45,396 nucleotides of DNA from Candidatus Aminicenantota bacterium (GTDB lineage: Bacteria; Acidobacteriota; Aminicenantia; Aminicenantales; UBA4085), in assembly GCA_017883285.1 (NCBI GenBank), contig JADGNV010000162.1, forward strand, positions 1-45,396. Reading direction: 5' to 3'. Shown piece after piece: positions 7,226 to 15,590 of the stretch. Position 1 is the stretch's first letter. Each line of letters begins with the position of its first letter. The notes under the pieces are model-generated. The model worked only from the letters and a program-made list of their open reading frames with translations. It ran no database searches and had not been told where the DNA came from. Both the position numbers and the translations under genes were made by a program.

Positions 7226-7244
7226 AGGAGACAGTTTTTATTTC

Positions 7245-7940
7245 TTAGTCGGATAGGGCGAGGTCCGCGCCGGCCCGGGCATGCAGGGCCGTGGTATCGA
7301 AGAGCGGGATCTCGAAGTCCTTCTGGGAAACGAGGAGGGGGATCTCCGTGCAGCCGAGGATGATGCCCTGCGCGCCCTCGCGGACCAGACGATGAATGAT
7401 GGCCCCATAGATCTCCCGGGACGTCGGTTTCACCTGCCCCAGGCAGAGCTCGTTGTAGATGATCGCGTGAACGGCGTCCCGCTCCGCGGAATCGGGGACG
7501 AGGACCTCGATCCCGTATTCCGACGACAGCTTCCCCTTGTAGAAATCCTGCTCCATGGTGAACCGCGTGCCGAGGAGGCCGACGCGCGTGATCCCGCGGG
7601 CCCGGATTTCCCGGGCGGTCACCTCGGCGATATGGAGCAGCGGGATTCGGATCTTCCCTTGGATCGCGTCAAAGACTTTATGCATCGTGTTGGTGCACAG
7701 AAGAGCGAAATCCGCCCCGGCGCTCTCCAAAGCGAGGGCCGCCCGGCCGAGCCGGTCCGCCGCCGCGTCCCAGTCTCCCCGGTCCTGCATCCGTTCAATG
7801 TCCGCGAAATCGACGGAATAGAGGACACACTCGGCCGAATGGAAGCCGCCGAGCCTTTCCTTCACCCGCTCGTTAACGAGGCGATAGTATTCGAGAGACG
7901 ATTCCCAGCTCATTCCGCCGATCAGGCCGATAGTCTTCAT
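7245..7940 (-). CDS. Aspartate/glutamate racemase family protein (YgeA-like)
   Basis: A 231-residue cytoplasmic enzyme with the two active-site cysteines of the two-base, cofactor-free racemases: C82 in LLCTNTMHK and C197 in ILGCTEIPLL. It also has the start MKTIGLIGGMSWESSLEYYR shared by YgeA-like Asp/Glu and broad-specificity amino-acid racemases. The frame stays open far upstream, but the ATG at 7940 is right: it begins at the conserved motif and overlaps the stop of the acylase by 4 nt (ATGA). The coupling suggests that amino acids released by the acylase are then racemised, or that D-amino acids are salvaged; this is inference. Hydantoin racemase is a relative but fits the motifs less well. 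Confidence 0.88.
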   Translation of the reverse strand: MKTIGLIGGMSWESSLEYYRLVNERVKERLGGFHSAECVLYSVDFADIERMQDRGDWDAAADRLGRAALALESAGADFALLCTNTMHKVFDAIQGKIRIPLLHIAEVTAREIRARGITRVGLLGTRFTMEQDFYKGKLSSEYGIEVLVPDSAERDAVHAIIYNELCLGQVKPTSREIYGAIIHRLVREGAQGIILGCTEIPLLVSQKDFEIPLFDTTALHARAGADLALSD

Positions 7941-10354
7941 GGGGTTTCCGCTTTCCCGATCCGCATCCTGTATTTCGCCGATTTTTCGATCAGGTCCCGG
8001 GCCACGTAATCGGGATGGTATTTGTCCTCGATGTAGAGCTTCGCTTGGTCGCCGTAATGCGGGCTGGCGGGAACGCCGCATTCGCCCGTCGGGAGGATCG
8101 ACAGCGACCGGTTCCAGTCGGCCGTGTCGAAGACGTGGCGCTGGGAGGGGCCGGCCGTCACCTGGAAGGGCCGGCTTCGAGGGTACGAAAACGCATTGAC
8201 CGTATCGAAGTTGCCGCCGAGTTTGAACGGGCCCCGGTTCAGGCGGAAAGCCCTCTCGAGCAGCCGCACCTGCGACAAGGGGTGCTTCAGGGTCAGGCTG
8301 TGGGCCTGTCCCCAGGACCAGCTCTGGGCGTCCCCGCCGAAATCGTTTTCGAGCGACGCGACGGCCAGCCCGTAGCTCCGGCGCAGGATCTCGGAGGCGC
8401 TCTCGCGTTTGTCCTTCGTCCGGACATCGTCCCACCAGACTGAATCCGGCCGCTCCAGGATGCCCGCCATGAAATCCCCGGACGCTGTGGCCAGGAAATC
8501 GTCCTCGAGCTCCGGCCCGAGCTCGTCCTCCGTGATGTCCCGGGCCAGCCGCTGATAAAGCCTTTCGAAAATGAGCGGCGCGGCGCCGTCGGCCGTATAG
8601 CGGAAATCCCAGGCCTTGAGGAGATCGAGGGCCGCTTTCTCCTCCGGCGCCAGGTCGGTCATGCGGAGAAGCTCGGGGACGAGGAGGGCGGCCATCTTCT
8701 CGGCCCGCACGGACTTGATGTCGGCCTGCATCCGGGCGAAGTCCTCGACCGAGAACTTCGGCTTCTCGGCGAGCATCTGCCGGATGCGCTCGATGCGGTT
8801 GGGATCGAAGGAATGCCCGATCAAATAGGGATATGTTTCGTCGGCCGGCTTGTTGTTGGCCGACGAGACCGCGCCGTCGGGCGGGTTATAGGTATGGGGG
8901 AGCTCCTCGAACGGCACGAGCCCCTTCCAGTCGTATTCGTCCGTCTCGCCGGGGGCGACGGCCAGACCGTCGCCCTTAGCCCGGATGGGAACGCCGGCGC
9001 AGGTGTACATCCCGATGTTGCCGTCGACGTCGCCGTAGACGACGTTGACCCCCACGGCCACCAAATCCCGGGCGGCGTCGCAGAATTCGTTCCAGTTCCC
9101 GGCGCGGTTCAGTTTGGTCACGGCCCGCATCTCGTTGCTGTCGTCCATTCCCAGCCAGCGCATGGAGACGGCTTCGCCCTTTCCGAAGTCCTTCTCGTCG
9201 GAAACGATGGGGCCGCGGTGGGTATACCTGATCTCGCGGACGACGATCTTCCCGCCTTTCACCCGGATGGACTCCGGCCGGACCTCGAGGGGCCTCCAGG
9301 CGTCGTTGAAGCGGTATTCGAGCGGATTTCGGGGATTGATCGTCTCCTTATAGAAATCCATGGCGTCCTGGTGGACGAAGGTCATGCCCCAGGCGATGCG
9401 GCCGTTGTGGCCGGCGACCACGGTCGGACTCCCCGCGAACGCGACCCCGGTCACGTCGAGCTTGCCTTCGACCACCTGGTGCATCTGGTACCAGATCCCG
9501 GGGAGAAAAAGATCGAGATGCATGTCGTTGGCCACGAGCGGCTTGCCCGTTTCGCTCCTGTCCCCGGACACGGCCCAGTTGTTGCTGGCCGCGGACGGCG
9601 CGAGTCCGAGCTCCGCGAGCGCTCCTGTCCTTTCGCCGAGCCAGGCGGCGAGCGGGAGCTTGGTGGGGGGGAGCTTGAAGTCGGGATGGATGACCGTCTT
9701 GGTGCTGGCGGGGTCGGGAAGGAGCTCGCGGTAGGCTTGCGAATCGAAGCCCAACAACCGCCCGGCCCGGTAGAAAAATCCCTCGATGCCGATGCGATCG
9801 GACCCCATCCAAGCGATGTAGCCGATGAGATTGAGCGAATGCTCGGGGGCCCAGGGTTCGGGGACGTAGTTGAGGAGGGTGAACTCCAGGGGGAGCCGGG
9901 TTCGGTGGGATTCTATGTATTGATTGACGCCGTCGGCGAAAGCGGCCAGCGATTTGACCATCGCCGGGTCGGACGCGGCCAGGACGCGGCGGGACTTCTC
10001 GGGAATTCGGACCGCGCGCATGAGCAGGTCCGCGTCGACCAGGCCCTCGCCGAAGATCTCCGCCAGCCGCCCCGACGTCGCCCGCCGGATGAGGTCCATC
10101 TGCCAGAGGCGGTCCTGGGCCATGACGTAGCCCGTGGCCCGGTAGAGGTCGTCCTCGGTCTTGGCGAAAAGATGGGGGACGGCGTAGGCGTCCCGGTAGA
10201 CGACGACCTCGTCGGTCATGTTCTTGAGCTTGACGTCGGTCGTGTAATCGGGGAGCCCCTTGCGGGCGATGTGTCCGGCGTAGATCAGCGCGCCGATGAA
10301 GGCCAGAATGAGGAGGGCCAGGAGCCCGCCGCCGAAGATCTTGAGCTTTTTCAC
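7937..10354 (-). CDS. Penicillin acylase family Ntn hydrolase, membrane-anchored or exported
   Basis: An 805-residue precursor of the penicillin G acylase / acyl-homoserine-lactone acylase family. It starts with a signal or anchor helix (KIFGGGLLALLILAFIGALIYAG). The small-subunit region holds DAYAVPHLFAKTEDDLYRATGYVMAQDRLWQMD. The autocatalytic nucleophile serine lies at about residue 257 in SAASNNWAVSG, which becomes the N-terminus of the large subunit after cleavage. AFAGSPTVVAGHNGRIAWGMTF and the late SWSWGQAHSLTLKHPL motif complete the family pattern. Such enzymes hydrolyse N-acyl amides; whether this one acts on beta-lactams, N-acyl amino acids or homoserine lactones cannot be told. The start is GTG with AGGGGGACATC before it. 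It is followed, overlapping by 4 nt, by an Asp/Glu racemase. Confidence 0.93.
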   Translation of the reverse strand: MKKLKIFGGGLLALLILAFIGALIYAGHIARKGLPDYTTDVKLKNMTDEVVVYRDAYAVPHLFAKTEDDLYRATGYVMAQDRLWQMDLIRRATSGRLAEIFGEGLVDADLLMRAVRIPEKSRRVLAASDPAMVKSLAAFADGVNQYIESHRTRLPLEFTLLNYVPEPWAPEHSLNLIGYIAWMGSDRIGIEGFFYRAGRLLGFDSQAYRELLPDPASTKTVIHPDFKLPPTKLPLAAWLGERTGALAELGLAPSAASNNWAVSGDRSETGKPLVANDMHLDLFLPGIWYQMHQVVEGKLDVTGVAFAGSPTVVAGHNGRIAWGMTFVHQDAMDFYKETINPRNPLEYRFNDAWRPLEVRPESIRVKGGKIVVREIRYTHRGPIVSDEKDFGKGEAVSMRWLGMDDSNEMRAVTKLNRAGNWNEFCDAARDLVAVGVNVVYGDVDGNIGMYTCAGVPIRAKGDGLAVAPGETDEYDWKGLVPFEELPHTYNPPDGAVSSANNKPADETYPYLIGHSFDPNRIERIRQMLAEKPKFSVEDFARMQADIKSVRAEKMAALLVPELLRMTDLAPEEKAALDLLKAWDFRYTADGAAPLIFERLYQRLARDITEDELGPELEDDFLATASGDFMAGILERPDSVWWDDVRTKDKRESASEILRRSYGLAVASLENDFGGDAQSWSWGQAHSLTLKHPLSQVRLLERAFRLNRGPFKLGGNFDTVNAFSYPRSRPFQVTAGPSQRHVFDTADWNRSLSILPTGECGVPASPHYGDQAKLYIEDKYHPDYVARDLIEKSAKYRMRIGKAETP

Positions 10355-10550
10355 GATGTCCCCCTTGCGTCCCCGTCAATATTCGATCTTCACGATCAGG
10401 CCGCTCTTGTTTCGGGCTCTTTGGCCCGGTCCGTGGGGGGAATTATACATGATGCGCGTTCGGCCCGGTAGTCCGCGCCGGCGCGCCTCCCCACCGCCGG
10501 CGTTTTGTGCTAGATTGGAGAAAGCTGAACACTGATTAGGAGGAAGATGC

Positions 10551-13493
10551 ATGGCGTATCCGAAATCCTGGGCCCGGACGGCCCTTCTCCTCGTTTTGTT
10601 CTGGACCGCGGCCGCGGCGGCCCATCCCGTGGTTCCTCCGGCGAAATTGAGCTTCGAGATCCGGCCGACGTTCTTCTTCATCGAGGAGAACGGCGCGCTC
10701 AAGCAGAGGCTGGACATCCTGCTCGACAACCCCGGCGAGGCGACGACCGGCCAGCTCCAGATCGCGTTCCCCGGTAAGCCTCTCGCGGTTCCCCTCGATT
10801 CGATTCCCGCCGGAAAATCCGTCGTTCAGATTTTTGTGCCCGAAATCACCAGCGCGGCCAAGTTCGGTTTCGTGCTGAAAGCGGGCGAGACGACGGTCCG
10901 GCGCGACGTCGCGCTCGCGCCCGAGCGGAAGTGGACGCTCTACCTCATGCCCCATTCCCATACCGACATCGGCTATACGGAGCTCCAGACGCGCGTCCTG
11001 AAAAACCACCTCGAATACCTCGATTCGGTCATCGACTTCTGCCGGGCGACCGACGCGTATCCCGACGAGGCCCGCTTCCGCTGGAATATCGAGGCCTCGA
11101 TGATCTTCCAGAATTACCTCCGCTCTCGTCCGGCCGACAAGGTCCAGGAGCTCCTGGACCTGCTCAAGTCGGGCCGGGTCGAGCTTTCGGCCAACTATCT
11201 CAACATGTCCGACGGCTTCTCCCACGAGGAGCTCATCCGGGCATCGGCTTACGCCAAAGTGGTCTCCCGGGCGAACGGCTTCAACGTCCAAGCGGCCATG
11301 AACAACGACGTGACCGGCTTCAGCTGGGCGCTGCCCCAGATCTTCAGCCAGATGGGCGTGAAGTATTTCACGACCGGGATCAACGAGGACCGGTCGCGGG
11401 CGCCCCTGCGCCGCCCGAACCCGTTCTATTGGCAGTCCGTGGACGGGGCCAAGATCCTCCTTTGGAACGGCGAACACTATCTGTTCTCGAACTACGACCT
11501 CCTCCTCCACGAGGGCTATGACAAGAGCTTCCCCAAGGTCACGGGCTACCTCGCCGGGCTCGAGAAGCGCGGCGACTACCCCTATGACCTGATCGGGTTC
11601 CACATCAGCGGCTACGTCACCGACAATTGTCCGCCCAAGAAGGAGCTCTCGGACCGCGTCCGGGAGTGGAATTCGCATTGGGCCTATCCGAAGCTGAGGC
11701 TGGCGACAATGAGCGAGTTCTTCGGCGCCCTCGAGAAGAAATACGCCAAGGCGATCCCGACGTACAAGCTCGGCTGGCCCGACTACTGGACGGACGGTGT
11801 CGGGTCAACCGCGTTCGAGACCGGCCTGAACCGCCTGGCCCACGGCGACATCCTCACGGCCGAAAAGCTGGCCGTGGCGGCCAAGCTCGCCGACAAGACG
11901 TTCGTCTATCCGACGGCCGAGATCCGCGAGGCCTACGAGAACACGACCCTGTACGACGAGCATACCTGGGGGGCCTGGAATTCTATCAGCGATCCCGACT
12001 CCGAATTCGCCCGGAGCCAATGGGCCGTCAAGTCGGGGTTCGCTTACGGCGCGAGAGAGATCGCCAAAACCGTTCTCGCCCGGAGCCAACAGGCCCTCCT
12101 GCGAGCCATCACCTCCCCCGAAGCGCGCGCCGTCGCGGTCTTCAACCCGCTGTCCTGGGAGCGGACGGACGTCGTCCGGATCGCGCTCCCGGCCGAACTC
12201 CAGGCCAAGGAAGCCAAGTTCAAGTTGTTCGACAAGCGGTCGGGATTCGAGATCGGCTATCAGCGGCCGGACAAATCCACCCTGATGTTCCTCGCGGCGG
12301 GCGTGCCCGCCTTCGGATACGCAGTCTATACGATCGTCCCGGAGATGGCGCCCATGGACGTGCCCGCGATGCCGAAGGCGGCGGGCAACGTCCTCGAGAA
12401 CCGGTACTACCGCGTCACGGCGGACCCAGTCACGGGCGGCCTCTCGAGCGTCGTCGACAAGGAGACCGGCCGGGAGCTCGTGGACGCCAAGGCGCGGGCG
12501 AGGCTGAACCAATACATCTACGAAAATCCCGTCGGCGGCCGCGACGCCGTGAACAACATGGCCAAGCCCGCGGAATTCGTCCGCGTCAGCCCCGCCGCGG
12601 CCACGGCCGGCCCGGGACTGTCGGGGCCGGTCGCCTCGAGCCTCGTGATCAAGTCCACGGCCAAGCCCTGTCCCGACATCCAGCAGGAGATCATCCTCTA
12701 TGACGGCCTGAAGCGGATCGACATCGTCAATCGCCTGAAGAAGGACGAGACGCGCGAGGCCGAGGGGCTCTATTTCGCCTTCCCCTTCGGCGTGGAGGCC
12801 GGGAAGCTCCGCTTCGAGATCGCCGACGGGACGATGGCCCCGGAAACGGAGCAGCTGCCCGGGACGACGCGCGACTGGCATTCCATCCAGCACTGGGTCG
12901 AGATCGCCGGTCCCAAGCAGACCGTCGTCTGGTCGCCGATCGAGGCGCCGCTCGTCGAGTTCGGCGACATCAACACCGGGAAATGGCTAAAAAAGCTGCC
13001 GATGACGAACACCGCCCTCTATTCCTACGCGATGAACAACTATTGGCACACGAACTTCAAGGCTGGCCAGGGCGGGCCATTCGTCTTCAGGTACGCGATC
13101 ACGTCCCGGCCGGGCGGCGAGGACCTGGTCGCCTCCACCCGCTTCGGGTGGGAAGTCCATACGCCCCTCGTCGCGGCCTGGCTGCCGGCGAAGAACGCCG
13201 GACCGCTCCCCGCGGCCGGGGCGAGCCTGTTCAGCCTGGACAAGCCGAACGTCATCATCCAGGCGGTGAAGACGGCCGAGGACGGGAACGGGATCGTCCT
13301 CCGGCTCCGGGAGATCGCCGGGATCGAGACGGAGGTGAAGGTCACAAGCCTGCTCTTCAAATCTGAGACCCTGACGTTTTCTGTGGCCGACGTCGCGGAG
13401 GGGCCGGGCAACGCCCGGACCGTGGTCCCGACGTCGATCTACGTGCCGCTCATGCCCTTCGCCATCCAGACGGTGATCATCAGGGATTACTGA
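10551..13493 (+). CDS. Secreted glycoside hydrolase family 38 (alpha-mannosidase type)
   Basis: A 980-residue protein with a signal peptide (ARTALLLVLFWTAAAAAHP), an N-terminal beta domain, and the GH38 catalytic domain beginning with PHSHTDIGYT, where H135, H137 and D139 supply zinc ligands. The catalytic nucleophile is probably D253 in NNDVTGFSWALP. The middle helical and C-terminal beta-sandwich parts (YYRVTADPVTGGLSSVVDKETGREL, about residue 620 onward) follow the family order. GH38 enzymes remove alpha-mannosyl residues from glycans; linkage is not readable. The ATG at 10551 has a good ribosome site (TAGGAGGAAG). The gene diverges from the acylase operon across about 196 nt, in which I see no clear promoter. 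With the GH116 gene and the peptidases it fits glycoprotein scavenging. Confidence 0.93.
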   Translation: MAYPKSWARTALLLVLFWTAAAAAHPVVPPAKLSFEIRPTFFFIEENGALKQRLDILLDNPGEATTGQLQIAFPGKPLAVPLDSIPAGKSVVQIFVPEITSAAKFGFVLKAGETTVRRDVALAPERKWTLYLMPHSHTDIGYTELQTRVLKNHLEYLDSVIDFCRATDAYPDEARFRWNIEASMIFQNYLRSRPADKVQELLDLLKSGRVELSANYLNMSDGFSHEELIRASAYAKVVSRANGFNVQAAMNNDVTGFSWALPQIFSQMGVKYFTTGINEDRSRAPLRRPNPFYWQSVDGAKILLWNGEHYLFSNYDLLLHEGYDKSFPKVTGYLAGLEKRGDYPYDLIGFHISGYVTDNCPPKKELSDRVREWNSHWAYPKLRLATMSEFFGALEKKYAKAIPTYKLGWPDYWTDGVGSTAFETGLNRLAHGDILTAEKLAVAAKLADKTFVYPTAEIREAYENTTLYDEHTWGAWNSISDPDSEFARSQWAVKSGFAYGAREIAKTVLARSQQALLRAITSPEARAVAVFNPLSWERTDVVRIALPAELQAKEAKFKLFDKRSGFEIGYQRPDKSTLMFLAAGVPAFGYAVYTIVPEMAPMDVPAMPKAAGNVLENRYYRVTADPVTGGLSSVVDKETGRELVDAKARARLNQYIYENPVGGRDAVNNMAKPAEFVRVSPAAATAGPGLSGPVASSLVIKSTAKPCPDIQQEIILYDGLKRIDIVNRLKKDETREAEGLYFAFPFGVEAGKLRFEIADGTMAPETEQLPGTTRDWHSIQHWVEIAGPKQTVVWSPIEAPLVEFGDINTGKWLKKLPMTNTALYSYAMNNYWHTNFKAGQGGPFVFRYAITSRPGGEDLVASTRFGWEVHTPLVAAWLPAKNAGPLPAAGASLFSLDKPNVIIQAVKTAEDGNGIVLRLREIAGIETEVKVTSLLFKSETLTFSVADVAEGPGNARTVVPTSIYVPLMPFAIQTVIIRDY

Positions 13494-13521
13494 AGAGGCG
13501 AGATTGATTAGGATACCGAAG

Positions 13522-13581
13522 CCGGAATTCGGTGACATGACCCAATTCTCTTGAATTGGGATCGTGTCACCTGAATTCCGG
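13522..13581. repeat. 60-bp intergenic inverted repeat (REP-like hairpin)
   Basis: Two arms of about 27 nt pair around the loop TCTT. The outer blocks are CCGGAATTC and GAATTCCGG, the middle blocks GGTGACA and TGTCACC, and the inner blocks CCCAATTC and GAATTGGG, with small mismatches between blocks. The block GAATTCCGGTCACCGAATTCCG-like continues just after it, so part of the unit is duplicated. It lies between the GH38 stop and a convergent toxin gene. No T-run follows, so it is more likely a dispersed palindromic repeat than a terminator. Confidence 0.7.
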
Positions 13582-13604
13582 TCACCGAATTCCGATTCCG
13601 CAAC

Positions 13605-14069
13605 TTACTGGAACGATTCGAGAAAGCTCCGGGCAGGCAGAATTTCGATTCCCCGGTATTTCTCCAGCGAGAGCAGGTGTTTGTCTCCGGAAACGATGTG
13701 GCGGGCATGGCCGTCGTCGGCCACGAAGAGGAATTTGTCATCAGCGGGGTCCTCGCGGATGACGGGGGGATGCGCGCCTACAGTGACCGTTTCCACATAG
13801 GGCAGGACATTTACGGCAATGAGTTCCCTGATCTCTTCTTGGGTCAACCCGAATTTCGGGTAGGCAAGGACCCGAAAGTATTCCACAAGGACTTCTCTTG
13901 AAACCAATAGAACGATCCGGCCCTCCTGCCATAGTGTCACCAGTTTGTTAGGCGGGCCATCAAACAGCAAGGCGGAGACGAGGACGTTCGTGTCGAGAAC
14001 GACCCTCGGTTTGGCGGGCTCGACGCGATTTCCCGGGCTTGCGGAACCGGTTACTTTTTTCTTGCCCAA
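13605..14069 (-). CDS. PIN-domain toxin (putative ribonuclease, PIN_3 family)
   Basis: A 154-residue PIN protein, the usual toxin half of AbrB/PIN-type toxin-antitoxin pairs. The acidic Mg-binding residues are visible in VVLDTNVLVSALLF (first Asp, about residue 26), REVLVEYFRVL (Glu), REDPADDKFLFVADDG and HIVSGDKHLLSLEKY. Such proteins cleave RNA and are blocked by the cognate antitoxin. The only possible start in front of the first motif is the TTG at 14069, inside the last codons of the antitoxin gene, so translation is probably coupled. The N-terminal 20 residues before the fold are extra. The target RNA is unknown. Confidence 0.87.
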   Translation of the reverse strand: MGKKKVTGSASPGNRVEPAKPRVVLDTNVLVSALLFDGPPNKLVTLWQEGRIVLLVSREVLVEYFRVLAYPKFGLTQEEIRELIAVNVLPYVETVTVGAHPPVIREDPADDKFLFVADDGHARHIVSGDKHLLSLEKYRGIEILPARSFLESFQ

Positions 14070-14287
14070 TCGACGGCGTCCTGGATGTCCTGCTCGGTCA
14101 ATCCCAAGGCCGCGACCTTTTTCCGGCTTCGCTCAAGGACGGTATTGTTCAGGGACGTGATCTTCATGGGTTCGAGGACTATTTTCCCCTCGCGAATATC
14201 CGCTTCGAAATATTCCACGCCATCGAACTTTTCCATCACTTTTTTCGGAAGAGTGATCTGATTTTTATACGTTCTTTTGCAAAGCAT
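14051..14287 (-). CDS. AbrB/SpoVT-type antitoxin
   Basis: A 78-residue protein beginning MLCKRTYKNQITLPKKVMEKF, the swapped-hairpin AbrB DNA-binding motif, followed by YFEADIREGKIVLEPM. Its C-terminal helix (VLERSRKKVAALGLTEQDIQDAVDWARKK) is suited to wrap the PIN toxin encoded next to it. An ATG at 14305 is in frame, but the ATG at 14287 has the ribosome site (GGGAGG) and the conserved start. The gene overlaps the toxin gene by 19 nt. Upstream are a sigma-70 promoter and palindromes that could be its own operator. Confidence 0.87.
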   Translation of the reverse strand: MLCKRTYKNQITLPKKVMEKFDGVEYFEADIREGKIVLEPMKITSLNNTVLERSRKKVAALGLTEQDIQDAVDWARKK

Positions 14288-14305
14288 CTCGACCTCCCAA
14301 CTCAT

Positions 14306-14334
14306 AAAATAAAGGAAAGTAATGAATATGTCAA
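14306..14334 (-). promoter_or_regulatory. Sigma-70 promoter of the AbrB/PIN operon
   Basis: Minus strand: TTGACA at 14334-14329, a 17-nt spacer, and TATTTT at 14311-14306. The start site would be about 12 nt before the antitoxin ATG at 14287, giving a very short leader. Confidence 0.65.
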
Positions 14335-14364
14335 GTAATGCAACATTACCTAGCTACTGCTAGG
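14335..14364. promoter_or_regulatory. Paired palindromes upstream of the AbrB/PIN promoter (candidate operator)
   Basis: GTAATGCAACATTAC (14335-14349) is a perfect 6-3-6 palindrome abutting the -35 element. It is followed directly by CCTAGCTACTGCTAGG (14349-14364), a 6-4-6 palindrome. AbrB antitoxins usually repress their own operons, so these are candidate binding sites. Confidence 0.45.
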
Positions 14365-14382
14365 CGTTTTACCGTTCTTATC

Positions 14383-14433
14383 CAAAAAAAAGGCGGCGAG
14401 CCCCGGATTTTCGAAAATCCGGCGCCCGCCGCC
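14383..14433 (-). terminator. Intrinsic terminator after the DUF4097 gene
   Basis: Read on the minus strand, a long GC stem (GGCGGCG and CGCCGCC outside, the perfect inner palindrome CCGGATTTTCGAAAATCCGG) is followed by a run of eight T. It lies 18 nt beyond the stop of the truncated DUF4097 gene and ends that transcript. Confidence 0.85.
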
Positions 14434-14450
14434 CGCGCTGGTGGCCCTTC

Positions 14451-15086
14451 TTACTTCTTCTTTCGGATGTAGATGTTGCCGTTGTAAGTCTGGAGTTTGA
14501 ACTCGGGGCCGCCGCCGTTGATCGACGCGCTGACCGCCCGGTCCATGCTGACCCGGAACTTGCCTTTGTCGGCCTTGGTGCTTTGTTCGCTCTTCACCGG
14601 CTGCTGTTTCAGGGCCATGTCGAAATCGCTGTACACCTCGCCCATGCCGGATTTGAGGCTGAACGTCGCCTTGGTGTCGGCCGGGAGGGTGACGTCGACG
14701 TCGCCGTTGAAGGCCAAGAAAGACATGGGCTTGTCGGGCGCCACTTTGGACAGCGTCGCCTCGACGTCGCCGTTCGTCGAGTTGGCCACGACCGTGCCTG
14801 AGACGTTTTTCAGGACGATGTCGCCCATCGTCCCATTGATTTCGATCTCGCCCGTGACGTTCTCCACCGAGATCCCCTCGTCCTCGAGGTTCGTCCCCTG
14901 GAGTTTCAACGACGTGGCGAACGGGACCTTAATGGTGATGTCGACCGACCGCTTCCAGAATTCGACCCGGACCGTGACCAGGTTGTCGTTTTCCTCGACG
15001 GTCAGGCCGGTGTTTTCGATGGGGATGCGCTTCATCCCGGCCGCCTTGTCCTTCTGGTCTTTTTCTTTGTCCTTGTCCTTGGACAT
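14451..15086 (-). CDS. DUF4097-like beta-repeat protein, N-terminus lost by deletion
   Basis: The frame encodes the right-handed beta-repeat domain of DUF4097 proteins: repeats such as VENVTGEIEINGTMGDIVLKNVSGTVVANSTNGDVEATL and the closing FKLQTYNGNIYIRKKK. The close intact relative at 31879-32817 ends LRLKTFSGSIRIKKK and has a signal peptide; this copy has none. The open frame continues upstream to 15215 only as antisense-like sequence from a sigma-factor gene read in another frame. The first plausible start in DUF4097 sequence is the ATG at 15086 (MSKDKDKEKDQKDK), preceded by VLALAPG, possibly the remains of a signal peptide. The protein would therefore stay in the cytoplasm, if made. The function of the family is unknown; it is commonly linked to ECF sigma / anti-sigma pairs. 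Confidence 0.7.
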   Translation of the reverse strand: MSKDKDKEKDQKDKAAGMKRIPIENTGLTVEENDNLVTVRVEFWKRSVDITIKVPFATSLKLQGTNLEDEGISVENVTGEIEINGTMGDIVLKNVSGTVVANSTNGDVEATLSKVAPDKPMSFLAFNGDVDVTLPADTKATFSLKSGMGEVYSDFDMALKQQPVKSEQSTKADKGKFRVSMDRAVSASINGGGPEFKLQTYNGNIYIRKKK

Positions 15087-15360
15087 GCCCGGGGCCAGGG
15101 CGAGAACGGGGGCCGCGGTCGACGTGGGCGTTCCGGGCGATCGTATAGAGCCAGACCGTGAACCGGTCCGCCCCCTGGTAGGTCGCCCGGTGCTTGAGGA
15201 TCCGGGTGAAGACATCTTGGACCAGGTCTTCGCTTGCCGCCCGATTTCCCGTCATCCGGAGGAAGAAATTGAACAGGAGGACGTGGTGGCGCTCGAAGAG
15301 GATCGCGAGTTTTTCGATCCGGCCGTCCCGGACGTCCTGCATGATCCGGTCGTCGGTCAC
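14929..15360 (-). pseudogene. Truncated ECF sigma factor (region 2 only) fused to DUF4097 sequence
   Basis: From the GTG at 15360 (ribosome site GGGAGG) the first 81 residues are an ECF sigma factor region 2: LFERHHVLLFNFFLRMTGNRAASEDLVQDVFTRILKHRATY and FTVWLYTIARNAHVD. At about 15118 the similarity ends abruptly. The frame then runs out of phase through the DUF4097 coding sequence until 14929, giving junk rich in R, G and H. Region 4, the anti-sigma gene and the start of the DUF4097 gene are all absent, although the intact sigma / anti-sigma / DUF4097 order exists at 30488-32817. The simplest reading is one deletion joining sigma to DUF4097. An assembly join is the alternative. Without region 4 the product cannot read a -35 element. 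Confidence 0.8.
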
Positions 15361-15425
15361 CGCGGCCTCCCGGCGAAAAGCGGGAAATGCGAGGTTTTCA
15401 AGGCCATTTCGTTCACGCTCTATAA

Positions 15426-15454
15426 TAAAGACCGAAGCCGGGGGAAAAGGTTAC
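15426..15454 (-). promoter_or_regulatory. ECF-type promoter of the truncated sigma gene
   Basis: Minus strand: AACCTTTTC at 15452-15444, then 11 nt, then GTCTTTA at 15432-15426. The same AACCTTTTC with a similar spacer and CATCTATA stands upstream of the intact sigma gene at 30440-30467. The -35 AAC core and TCT-containing -10 fit ECF promoters and suggest autoregulation. Confidence 0.55.
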
Positions 15455-15590
15455 ATCTATTGTAGCGGTAAATGGGTCAAACTAGAAATGTCAAAGGACT
15501 TGCGCTAAGCTACCCACATGAACGCCTCACGCCGTAAAGCATGGCTTCTCCCGGACAAATCAATGAAGCCGGTGCTGCCTTATTAGGTTT

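Noticed and set aside
8813-10471. 552-codon plus-strand frame
   Set aside because: Mirror of the penicillin-acylase gene in GC-rich DNA; composition is Gly/Val/Asp/Arg-rich and shows no fold.
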